A stretch of DNA of 41,143 nucleotides. It comes from Flavobacterium sp. (GTDB taxonomy: Bacteria; Bacteroidota; Bacteroidia; Flavobacteriales; Flavobacteriaceae). Below, piece by piece: positions 34,801 through 41,143 of this stretch. Positions within the stretch are counted from its first letter, which is position 1; each line of letters opens with the position of its first letter. The notes beneath the pieces are model-generated. The model was given only the letters and a program-made list of their open reading frames with translations. It made no database searches and was not told where the DNA came from. Both the position numbers and the translations under genes were made by a program. The stretch covers positions 1-41,143 of the forward strand of contig NZ_SEBS01000031.1 in NCBI RefSeq assembly GCF_004211145.1, written 5' to 3'.

Positions 34801-35740
34801 GGTCAATATTTACGACAAGAATATTTCCCGGACGACATTGAACAACGACAACCAAGGCAGCATCCTGACCTTTAGCACCTTGGGCGAAACGATATTCCGA
34901 GGAAACGCGACGGTCAGCAACGGCCAGTTCGAATTCGGGTTCGTCGTACCGCGCGACATCAGGATTCCACTTGGAAACGGACGCATCAGTTTCTACGCGA
35001 AACGCAACCAAATCCTGCTCGACAAGACAGGTTATGACAACACGATCCAGATTGGAGGCATCAACGAAAATGCCGCCGAGGACAATATCGGGCCAACGGT
35101 TAAGTTATATATGAATGACCAGACGTTCGTGAACGGCGGAATTACGAACGAATCTCCGTTTTTCCTCGCGTTTCTCGAAGACGAAAACGGGATCAATACG
35201 GCAAGCGGAATCGGGCATGACATCATCGCGATCCTCGACGGGGACGAGACGAATCCGTATACGTTGAACGATTATTATGAGGCCGAACTCGACAATTACA
35301 AGAAAGGAAAATTGCGTTTCCCTTTCCGAAATTTAGAAAAAGGTTTGCACACGATCACGTTCAAAGCCTGGGACGTGTACAACAACCCGATTACGGCCGA
35401 GATTCAATTCGTGGTCGTCGGAGACGATAAAATCACGCTTACGAACGTGCTCAATTACCCGAATCCGTTCACGAGTTACACGCAATTCTGGTTCTCGCAC
35501 AACAAACCGTTCGAGCCGCTCGACGTTCAGGTCCAGGTCATGACGGTTACCGGAAAAGTCGTCTGGACGCGTAACCAGGTGGTAAATACTGAAGGATTTT
35601 TGTCGCGCGAAGTGACTTGGGACGGCAAGGATGATTTTGGCGACCGAATCGGTAAAGGCGTTTACATTTATAAGCTCACGGTTCGATCGACGCTCACAGG
35701 CACGAAGTCGGAAAAAATCGAGAAACTTGTGATACTTTAA
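31880..35740 (+). CDS. porU: Type IX secretion system sortase PorU
   Basis: The protein has 1286 residues, with a signal peptide at about 1-18 (SILCAAQQ). The N-terminal half is beta-rich (GDWYRFYVEKSGVYRIS). The central part is a caspase-like C25 peptidase domain, with catalytic His793 (NYLGHGNEDGLS) and Cys827 (ITVTCEFTRFD). A C-terminal beta-sandwich of the sorting-domain kind follows (VLNYPNPFTSYTQF, KGVYIYKLTV). PorU removes the C-terminal sorting domain of type IX cargo and attaches the cargo to the cell surface, together with PorV. The porV gene lies 39 bases downstream. Confidence 0.95.
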   Translation: MKKAVLLIFIFTSILCAAQQNGAVTINWLEKTEYYFGENKINIPQFDATNMLFVSSEKALYYRISIPQSGPVNSNSIQITDAVYETLTNSGLGDLAANKVPTSLKPTLKSSNGRGTYFAILTLSPIIKDGSGYKRLKSFTYSFSNGSAARPQSANAVSAITSSVLATGDWYRFYVEKSGVYRISKSFLSSLGMNTNVDPRKIKIYGNGGRMVPLRNDSAYPDDLAENAITIVGESDGSFDSSDYILFYAEGVDTWNTETQTHINQFSNRSYYYVTARGDNGKRILPMAQPSSPTVTTNMFEDHKHHEVDDVNIVRLGRRWFGEQFNIENEQEFEFEFPGVVTSEPASLKVYTAAAAFTVTNFGVEVNGQQAGNISMGAITTTGSAKAIKGVLNANVTAAETMKVKLSYDNAGVPGSLGYLDYIILNAKRTLKGYGDQYQFTANNSANTGVIEYQFSTATHIPQVWDVTDIFNVSQAPNSSGAAFSFTASMGDVRKYAVVDDTDYFTPLKESKAKVANQDLKGTIFKNQQGQFQNIDYLIITPASLNAAAEKLATFHRSYSGMNVKVVNLETIYPEFSSGKQDVAAIRNFIRYVYFNASTPESRVKYVNLFGDASFDFKNRIPNNTNIVPIYQSLDSYETGEASFITDDFFGMMDDDEGLLDPYSEVSDSQLSYNIGGIDIAVGRMVVSSTTQADQLVTKVIDYHDLKSYGSWRNNYILISDDADKPGDVQLQQRQDQLANAILGVKPFLNLEKIYIDSYEQETSSGGARYEKARADIFNAFEKGALVFNYLGHGNEDGLSAERIWIKEDGETLSHRYKYPLFITVTCEFTRFDNPYRPTAGEYTYWNPIGGAVSMLTTVRSIFQDPAQNFNDRLSQYLLSYVNNTPTNNYTSIAEALRLAKNSNSNYSTNIVTYLGDPAMVLAIAKPQIRLTKINDAPVTGPVDAMESLAYVKVSGDITDEFNTPLTNYTGEVAVNIYDKNISRTTLNNDNQGSILTFSTLGETIFRGNATVSNGQFEFGFVVPRDIRIPLGNGRISFYAKRNQILLDKTGYDNTIQIGGINENAAEDNIGPTVKLYMNDQTFVNGGITNESPFFLAFLEDENGINTASGIGHDIIAILDGDETNPYTLNDYYEAELDNYKKGKLRFPFRNLEKGLHTITFKAWDVYNNPITAEIQFVVVGDDKITLTNVLNYPNPFTSYTQFWFSHNKPFEPLDVQVQVMTVTGKVVWTRNQVVNTEGFLSREVTWDGKDDFGDRIGKGVYIYKLTVRSTLTGTKSEKIEKLVIL

Positions 35741-35756
35741 TAAAACACTATATTTG
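35727..35756 (+). promoter_or_regulatory. Candidate promoter of porV
   Basis: TTG at 35727-35729 and TATATTTG at 35749-35756 are 19 bases apart and match the Bacteroidota -33/-7 consensus. The -33 box lies inside the last codons of porU, which would allow porV to be expressed apart from porU. Confidence 0.55.
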
Positions 35757-35779
35757 TTAATACTAATTGAAAATACAGA

Positions 35780-36994
35780 ATGAGAAAAATTGCTATCTCT
35801 TTACTTTGTTTGTTTGCCATACAACTTTCCTTTTCACAAGCTACGACACCTGAACTTCCTGACCGCGTAATCACGACGGGTGTTCCGTTCCTTTTGATTG
35901 CCGGAGATGCGCGTTCAGCCGGTATGGCCGACCAAGGTGTCGCGACATCGCCCGATGCGTATTCACAACAATACAACCCTGCGAAGTTCGCGTTCTCTTT
36001 GGACAAACAAGGTTTCTCAGTAAACTACACGCCGTATTTGACCGAATTGGTAAACGACATCTCGTTGGGTCAGGTCACGTATTTTAACCGAATCAGCGAA
36101 AAAAGCGCATTCGCGGGAACGTTGCGTTACTTCTCGCTCGGTGAAATCGAATTGCGTCAAAACTTTGACGATCCGGCTCAGGTCGTGAAACCGAATGAAT
36201 TGGCGGTCGACCTTTCGTACTCCTTGAAACTGAGCGAAAGATTTTCAATGGCGGTTGCCGGACGTTACATCCGTTCGCAGTTGAAAATTCCTACCGAAAA
36301 CATAGACGCGAAAGCGGCAAGCACATTTGCCGTTGACGTTGCGGGTTACTATCAGTCAGAAGAAATCGCATACAACGACTTCAACGGTCGTTGGAGATTG
36401 GGTTTCAACTTCCAGAACATGGGCCCGAAAATCAAATACGACATTACCGAAGACGACAGCAATGCCAACTTCTTGCCTGCTAACCTGAGACTCGGTGGTG
36501 GATTCGATTTCATCCTTGACGATTACAATAAAGTGTCGGTCGGTCTTGAAGTGACCAAGCTTTTGGTTCCGACGCCTCAAATTCCTGATTACTCGAAGGA
36601 TTACGACGGAAACGGAGAGATCGATTCTGAGGATTTCGATTTGGCCGAAGCTGAAAACAACCAGGAATACCGCGACATCAGCTGGGTTTCGGGAATCTTC
36701 CAATCGTTCGGCGATGCGCCCGACGGTTTCAGCGAAGAGCTAAAAGAATTCACGTATTCAGTCGGTGCCGAATATTCGTACCAGGATTCATTCGCGTTCC
36801 GTCTCGGATATTTCAACGAAAGCGAAGTCAAAGGTGCGCGTAAGTTCGTTTCGATGGGCGCGGGCTTCAAATATAACATCGTGAAGATCGACGTTTCATA
36901 CTTGTTCTCGGCATCGAAAGTCAGGAACCCGCTTGAAGGAACATTGCGATTCTCGCTTGCGTTCGCGTTCGGAGACAAATACGAAGAGAACTAG
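35780..36994 (+). CDS. porV: Type IX secretion outer-membrane protein PorV
   Basis: The protein has 404 residues, with a signal peptide at about 1-20 (LSFSQ). The mature start RVITTGVPFLLIAGDARSAG and MADQGVATSPDAYSQQYNPA is the diagnostic region of PorV, a FadL/OmpP1-like barrel. Fourteen or so amphipathic strands follow, ending LRFSLAFAFGDKYEEN. An extracellular loop with DYDGNGEIDSEDFDLAE is calcium-binding-like. PorV shuttles cargo with a type A sorting domain from the translocon to PorU. It is followed by a terminator, which separates it from cdd. Confidence 0.95.
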   Translation: MRKIAISLLCLFAIQLSFSQATTPELPDRVITTGVPFLLIAGDARSAGMADQGVATSPDAYSQQYNPAKFAFSLDKQGFSVNYTPYLTELVNDISLGQVTYFNRISEKSAFAGTLRYFSLGEIELRQNFDDPAQVVKPNELAVDLSYSLKLSERFSMAVAGRYIRSQLKIPTENIDAKAASTFAVDVAGYYQSEEIAYNDFNGRWRLGFNFQNMGPKIKYDITEDDSNANFLPANLRLGGGFDFILDDYNKVSVGLEVTKLLVPTPQIPDYSKDYDGNGEIDSEDFDLAEAENNQEYRDISWVSGIFQSFGDAPDGFSEELKEFTYSVGAEYSYQDSFAFRLGYFNESEVKGARKFVSMGAGFKYNIVKIDVSYLFSASKVRNPLEGTLRFSLAFAFGDKYEEN

Positions 36995-37016
36995 ACTTCC
37001 GACATAACAAAATATG

Positions 37017-37052
37017 AATCCAAATATCCGAAAGGGCATTTGGATTTTTTTT
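37017..37052 (+). terminator. Rho-independent terminator after porV
   Basis: AATCCAAAT (37017-37025) pairs with ATTTGGATT (37038-37046), followed by a run of T to 37052. It lies 22 bases after the porV stop. Confidence 0.8.
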
Positions 37053-37112
37053 CCGCTTTATTTTGAGAAAAAAGATAATAGACTGATAGATAACAGGCCG
37101 ACAGATTAGACG

Positions 37113-37595
37113 ATGAGAGAAATCAACCATACCACTTCATTTACCGCTTTTGATTCGATTGACGAACTTCCGTCAGACGCCAAGTCGCTGATGCAAAAAG
37201 CGATCGATATCCGCAAGAATGCATACGCACCGTATTCGAAATTTCGTGTCGGAGTGGCGTTACTGCTTGACAATGGCGAGGTGATTTCAGGATCAAACCA
37301 GGAAAACGCAGCGTATCCGTCAGGACTTTGTGCCGAACGCGTGGCGATTTTTTATTCGGGCGCGAACTATCCTGAGGCGAAGATATTGAAGATGGCGATT
37401 TCAGCCGCTTCCGACACGAATCCGACCACGGCCCCAATTCCTCCTTGCGGCGCTTGCCGACAATCTATCGCCGAATACGAATTCAAGCAAAACCAGCCGA
37501 TCGAGATTTATTTCATGGGTGAAACGGGCGAGGTTTTCAAGTCGGATTCGCTTAAGAATCTACTTCCGTTTACGTTCGACAAAAACTTCCTGTAG
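37113..37595 (+). CDS. cdd: Cytidine deaminase
   Basis: The protein has 160 residues, the length of the tetrameric type of cytidine deaminase plus a short N-terminal extension. The zinc site is complete: Cys73 and Glu75 (GLCAERVAI), Cys112 and Cys115 (PPCGACRQ). APYSKFRVGVALL and SNQENAAYPSG are substrate-binding segments. It converts cytidine and deoxycytidine to uridines in pyrimidine salvage. It lies between porV and the pyruvate dehydrogenase genes, as I recall for other Flavobacteriia, but has no functional link with them. Confidence 0.95.
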   Translation: MREINHTTSFTAFDSIDELPSDAKSLMQKAIDIRKNAYAPYSKFRVGVALLLDNGEVISGSNQENAAYPSGLCAERVAIFYSGANYPEAKILKMAISAASDTNPTTAPIPPCGACRQSIAEYEFKQNQPIEIYFMGETGEVFKSDSLKNLLPFTFDKNFL

Positions 37596-37623
37596 CGTAA
37601 AAAAATAACGGTTCTTTAAATTT

Positions 37624-37651
37624 TTGTTCTGCATGGAATGTGTTATTTTTG
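37624..37651 (+). promoter_or_regulatory. Promoter of the pdhA operon
   Basis: TTG at 37624-37626 and TATTTTTG at 37644-37651 are separated by 17 bases and match the Bacteroidota -33/-7 pattern. They lie about 90 bases upstream of the pdhA start, leaving a leader of about 80 bases. Confidence 0.65.
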
Positions 37652-37736
37652 CGTTTCGCAAATTTGTGTGAGGCAACTTTTTGCGTTCCGCTTCGGCAAC
37701 TAAAATACACACTAACATTAGCATTAAATTTAGCAG

Positions 37737-38735
37737 ATGAAAGAAGTAACTAAGGATGTTTATCTGAAATGGTATGAAGAAATGCTGTTCTGGCGCAAGT
37801 TCGAAGACAAGCTCGCAGCGCTTTACATCCAACAAAAAGTAAGAGGATTTCTTCACTTATACAACGGGCAGGAAGCCGTTCTCGCGGGAGCTCTTCACGC
37901 CATGGACCTCACGAAAGACAAAATGATCACCGCGTATCGCAACCACGTCCAGCCGATCGGAATGGGTGTAGATCCCAAAAAAGTGATGGCCGAATTGCTT
38001 GGAAAGGCAACCGGAACCTCAAAAGGTATGGGCGGTTCGATGCACATATTCTCTAAAGAAAAAGGATTTTACGGCGGGCACGGAATCGTTGGGGCGCAAA
38101 TCCCCGTGGGAGCCGGAATCGCTTTTGCCGACAAATATTTCAACACTGGTGGCGTTACCTTGACCTATTTCGGTGATGGAGCCGCTCGTCAGGGATCGCT
38201 TCACGAGGCGTTCAACATGGCGATGTTGTGGAAACTTCCGGTCGTGTTCATCGTTGAAAACAACGGATACGCGATGGGAACCTCGGTTGAAAGAACCGCG
38301 AACCACACCGATATCTGGAAACTCGGATTGGGTTACGAAATGCCATGTGGCCCAGTCGACGGCATGAACCCGGTAAAAGTTGCCGAAGCCATGCACGAGG
38401 CGATCGATCGCGCTCGTCGCGGAGACGGACCGACGTTCCTCGAAATGAAAACCTACCGTTACCGCGGACATTCGATGAGTGACGCGCAATTGTACCGCAC
38501 GAAAGAAGAAGTTGAAGAATATCGCAAGATCGACCCGATCACGCAAGTTCTCGACGTGATCAAAGACCAAAAGTTCGCTACCGACGAAGAAATCGCCGCG
38601 ATGGACGAAAGAGTGAAAAACCTTGTCGAGGAATGTGAAAAATTCGCCGAGGAATCTCCATTCCCTGAAGTCCAGCAGCTTTACGACGTCGTTTACGAAC
38701 AAGAAAATTATCCATTCATTCCACACAGACTTTAA
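37737..38735 (+). CDS. pdhA: Pyruvate dehydrogenase E1 component, alpha subunit
   Basis: The protein has 332 residues, the usual length. The thiamine diphosphate site is GDGAARQGSLHEAFN from Gly146, continuing through IVENNGYAMGTS. The phosphorylation-loop region YRYRGHSMSDAQLYRT is present as in all E1-alpha chains. GQEAVLAGA and YRNHVQPIG lie in the N-terminal half. It decarboxylates pyruvate together with an E1-beta subunit, which is not encoded in this window. The E2 gene begins three bases after its stop. Confidence 0.95.
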   Translation: MKEVTKDVYLKWYEEMLFWRKFEDKLAALYIQQKVRGFLHLYNGQEAVLAGALHAMDLTKDKMITAYRNHVQPIGMGVDPKKVMAELLGKATGTSKGMGGSMHIFSKEKGFYGGHGIVGAQIPVGAGIAFADKYFNTGGVTLTYFGDGAARQGSLHEAFNMAMLWKLPVVFIVENNGYAMGTSVERTANHTDIWKLGLGYEMPCGPVDGMNPVKVAEAMHEAIDRARRGDGPTFLEMKTYRYRGHSMSDAQLYRTKEEVEEYRKIDPITQVLDVIKDQKFATDEEIAAMDERVKNLVEECEKFAEESPFPEVQQLYDVVYEQENYPFIPHRL

Positions 38736-38738
38736 TAT

Positions 38739-40493
38739 ATGGCAACAGTTGTAACTATGCCGCGCCTGAGCGATACTATGACCGAAGGCACTGTGGCGAC
38801 CTGGCTTAAAAAAGTGGGCGACAAAATCAGCGAAGGCGACATCCTTGCTGAAATCGAAACCGACAAAGCTACCATGGAATTCGAATCGTTCAACTCAGGA
38901 ACGTTGCTCCACATTGGCATACAAGCCGGAGAAACGGCCCCGGTTGATTCGCTTTTGGCCGTAATCGGTGAAGAAGGCGAAGACATCGCTGAGCTTTTGA
39001 AAGGCGGAGGCGCTGCGAAATCGGACGAGAAAAAAGAAGACAAAAAAGAAGAAGCTCCAAAAGAGGATGCGAAATCTGAAGACCAAAAGTCGGACGAGGA
39101 AAGCACGCCTGCTGCCGAAGCGAAATCTGAAGATAAAAAAGACGAACCGAAAGCCGAGGCTTCAGCACCAGCTTCATTGCCGGAAGGCGTTTCAGTCGTA
39201 ACCATGCCGCGTTTGAGCGACACGATGACCGACGGAACCGTTGCCACCTGGATCAAAAAAGTTGGCGACAAAGTAGCTGAAGGTGATATTCTCGCTGAAA
39301 TCGAAACCGACAAGGCGACGATGGAATTCGAATCGTTCCAGTCAGGAACTTTGCTTTTCGTCGGCGTGAAAGAAGGAGAGACCGCTCCGGTCGACAGTGT
39401 TTTGGCAATCATCGGCCCTGAAGGAACCGACGTGACGGGAATCGCTGAAAACTATAAAAAAGGTGGTGCCGCTCCTGCTGCGTCTTCGGACAAGAAAGAA
39501 GAAGCGAAACCTGAAGCGAAGACCGAGGAGAAATCTGAGAAATCAGCCGAAACGTCTGAGAAGAAAGAAGAAGCTCCGGTAGAAGTTGTTTCAGACGGAC
39601 GTCGTATTTTCATCTCGCCTCTTGCCAAGAAAATGGCTGAGGAAAAAGGAATCAACATTTCACAAGTTAAAGGTTCGGGCGAAAACGGCCGAATCGTGAA
39701 AGCCGATATCGAGAATTACAAACCTGCAGCCCAGGCCGCTCCGGCTCAAGCGTCAGCCGATGCTCCGAAAACCGAAGCAGCCGCGGCGAAACCATTCGTT
39801 CCTGCAGGCGAAACGTATACTGAAGAAATCAAGAACTCCCAGATGCGTAAGACGATCGCGCGTCGTTTGAGCGAGTCTAAATTCACCGCACCGCATTATT
39901 ATTTGACTATCGAACTCGATATGGATAATGCAATTGCTGCGAGAAACGCTATCAACGCGATTCCTAACACCAAAGTGTCATTCAATGACATGGTGATCAA
40001 GGCGTGTGCGATGGCGCTTAAAAAGCATCCGAAAGTAAATTCAACCTGGAAAGACGATGTAACTTTGATTCATCATCACGTAAATATTGGTGTTGCGGTT
40101 GCCGTTGAAGACGGATTGCTTGTTCCTGTGTTGAAGTTCGCCGACCAATTGTCGCTGACGCAAATCGGAACCAATGTGAAAGACGTCGCGGGCCGTGCGA
40201 AAAATAAGAAATTACAACCTGCCGAAATGGACGGAAGCACGTTTACGGTTTCCAACTTGGGTATGTTTGGAATTTCCGAATTTACATCGATCATCAACCA
40301 ACCGAACTCGGCCATCCTTTCAGTAGGAGCGATCGTGCAACAGCCGGTCGTGAAAAACGGTCAAATCGTGGTTGGAAGCGTGATGAAAGTGACGTTGGCT
40401 TGTGATCACCGCACCGTTGACGGAGCGACGGGATCCGAGTTCCTTCAGACATTGCGTCAATATCTTGAAAACCCGGTCACCATGCTGGCGTAA
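38739..40493 (+). CDS. pdhC: Pyruvate dehydrogenase E2 (dihydrolipoamide acetyltransferase)
   Basis: The protein has 584 residues. Two lipoyl domains have lysines 43 and 192 (ETDKATMEFES in both), joined by alanine/lysine/glutamate-rich linkers of the flexible type. A peripheral subunit-binding domain follows at about 286-325 (ISPLAKKMAEEKGINI, GSGENGRIVKADI). The catalytic domain has the active-site motif DHRTVDGA with His557 and Asp561. It transfers the acetyl group to CoA and forms the core of the complex. It is three bases from pdhA and ends before a strong terminator. The gene name follows common Flavobacteriia practice; aceF is a synonym. Confidence 0.95.
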   Translation: MATVVTMPRLSDTMTEGTVATWLKKVGDKISEGDILAEIETDKATMEFESFNSGTLLHIGIQAGETAPVDSLLAVIGEEGEDIAELLKGGGAAKSDEKKEDKKEEAPKEDAKSEDQKSDEESTPAAEAKSEDKKDEPKAEASAPASLPEGVSVVTMPRLSDTMTDGTVATWIKKVGDKVAEGDILAEIETDKATMEFESFQSGTLLFVGVKEGETAPVDSVLAIIGPEGTDVTGIAENYKKGGAAPAASSDKKEEAKPEAKTEEKSEKSAETSEKKEEAPVEVVSDGRRIFISPLAKKMAEEKGINISQVKGSGENGRIVKADIENYKPAAQAAPAQASADAPKTEAAAAKPFVPAGETYTEEIKNSQMRKTIARRLSESKFTAPHYYLTIELDMDNAIAARNAINAIPNTKVSFNDMVIKACAMALKKHPKVNSTWKDDVTLIHHHVNIGVAVAVEDGLLVPVLKFADQLSLTQIGTNVKDVAGRAKNKKLQPAEMDGSTFTVSNLGMFGISEFTSIINQPNSAILSVGAIVQQPVVKNGQIVVGSVMKVTLACDHRTVDGATGSEFLQTLRQYLENPVTMLA

Positions 40494-40511
40494 TCAAAAT
40501 GATTATAAAAG

Positions 40512-40545
40512 AAAAATCCCGTTCAATGAGCGGGATTTTTTATTT
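40512..40545. terminator. Bidirectional terminator after the E2 gene
   Basis: AAAAATCCCG (40512-40521) pairs with CGGGATTTTT (40531-40540). Runs of T and A flank the stem, so it can end both the E2 transcript and the convergent small gene at 40561. Confidence 0.85.
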
Positions 40546-40560
40546 TACGAAATAACGATA

Positions 40561-40860
40561 TTATTGTTCAGTAGTGATCCACATGCCGTCGCGTTTTACT
40601 TTGACGGTCGTAGTTTGTGGAGCTGCCGGCTTTTCCATTGCAGGATCGATTACCTTCAACGGCACTTTCGATTTCACTTTGATAACCGGTTTGATTTTCG
40701 GGGATTTAAGTGGCGTTTTCTCAGAAGCAGGGAACACGAATTGTTGCGCCTGGGCGAAAATTTTCTCCGTGATGCTAAACAACACGGACGGTGCTGGAAT
40801 TTCTTTGCAGAACCCTTTTGAACCCACCAATAACGCGATTACCAAGAGATATTTTTTCAT
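40561..40860 (-). CDS. Small exported hypothetical protein
   Basis: The protein has 99 residues from ATG 40860, the start that gives a clean signal peptide (MKKYLLVIALLVGSKGF); seven upstream in-frame residues are excluded. The mature part is proline- and lysine-rich (KSPKIKPVIKVKSKVPLKVI) and has no known domain. It ends VKRDGMWITTEQ. No neighbour shares its direction. Probably periplasmic; function unknown. Confidence 0.65.
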   Translation of the reverse strand: MKKYLLVIALLVGSKGFCKEIPAPSVLFSITEKIFAQAQQFVFPASEKTPLKSPKIKPVIKVKSKVPLKVIDPAMEKPAAPQTTTVKVKRDGMWITTEQ

Positions 40861-40931
40861 AATTTGAGCAAATGTTCCCAAATATATGAATTTAGCTTGA
40901 AATCCAGTCTTTTAGAAGTGTTAATTTGAGG

Positions 40932-41080
40932 GCGTGCCGGCGGCGTGGGCGTTTTCGTTAACCTGACGATTTCGTTCACCGCCGTCGGGCTGGCCCGCTG
41001 CTATCTTTTTGCCTTGCACGTCTTCGGTAAGCGGACATTTGACTTCGGCAAAAAGGATATCCGCTTGCATCCCTCACGCT
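40932..41080. repeat. Flavobacterium-type hairpin element
   Basis: The element starts with GCGTGCCGGCGGCG and closes with CCCTCACGC. GCGTG near the left end can pair with CACGC near the right end. The inner arms CTTTTTGCC 41005-41013 and GGCAAAAAG 41047-41055 are exactly complementary. The phrases gtcgggctggcccgctgctatcttt and aaaggatatccgcttgcatccctcacgc, split here by the loop, match a dispersed element that I remember from many Flavobacterium genomes. Its role is unknown; a structured RNA or a mobile-type repeat are both possible. Confidence 0.6.
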
Positions 41081-41084
41081 TTTT

Positions 41085-41143
41085 GAGTGCCTGAGTGCCT
41101 GAGTGCCTGAGTGCCTGAGTGCCTGAGTGCCTGAGTGCCTGAG
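41085..41143 (+). repeat. Tandem array of the 8-bp unit GAGTGCCT
   Basis: Seven perfect copies of GAGTGCCT fill 41085-41140, and the array continues with GAG to the window edge. It begins five bases after the hairpin element. The unit length is not a multiple of three and no gene covers it. Confidence 0.9.

Noticed and set aside
41085..41143. CRISPR array
   Set aside because: The 8-bp units are directly adjacent with no spacers, and no cas genes are nearby.

Overview
The window comes from a Bacteroidota genome, almost certainly a member of the Flavobacteriaceae close to Flavobacterium. The support is a SusC/SusD polysaccharide utilization locus, type IX secretion and gliding genes (gldJ, porU, porV), a type IX C-terminal sorting domain on a glycosidase, lipoproteins with acidic residues just after the lipidated cysteine, promoters of the TTG / TAnnTTTG type, and Flavobacterium-like dispersed hairpin repeats.

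Layout. 1-930: a partial gene end and a 66-residue protein of mobile-element type, then a gene-poor stretch. It carries two copies of a 20-bp repeat, the first of which is the end of a tRNA 3' half, separated by hairpins; it reads as an integration scar. 932-6496: a minus-strand outer-membrane protein, then a plus-strand run of small secreted proteins, lipoproteins and membrane proteins of unknown function, tightly spaced. One has a +1 frameshift and one is broken by a palindromic repeat. 6493-12427: minus-strand housekeeping and transport genes (DUF808 membrane protein, single-domain response regulator, SulP anion transporter, short-chain dehydrogenase, exported GH13 amylase). 12576-14072: a short-chain dehydrogenase and a TetR-type regulator, with two matching operator-like sites around the dehydrogenase promoter. 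14089-14235: a nested hairpin repeat.

14331-28619: a polysaccharide utilization locus. On the minus strand the order is susC, susD, PKD-containing surface glycan-binding lipoprotein, terminator, GH30, GH5-CBM6 with a type IX sorting tail, and a fibronectin-like lipoprotein. A divergent membrane-spanning Reg_prop/Y_Y_Y/LuxR-type regulator lies upstream, and two identical 16-bp repeats 33 bp apart lie between it and susC. The enzymes suggest a beta-glucan substrate with beta-1,3 and/or beta-1,6 links; this is inference.

28620-40860: conserved core. murF and gldJ on minus, then porU, porV, cytidine deaminase and the pyruvate dehydrogenase E1-alpha and E2 genes on plus, and a small exported protein on minus. 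PorU and PorV belong to the machinery that would export and anchor the GH5 enzyme of the neighbouring locus. 40932-41143: a Flavobacterium-type hairpin element followed by a tandem array of an 8-bp unit that runs off the window edge.

No CRISPR array, complete tRNA, rRNA or insertion sequence with a transposase was seen. The least expected items are the frameshifted and interrupted genes in the 2-6.5 kb cluster, the paired operators, the phased direct repeats at the regulator-susC boundary and the repeat elements.
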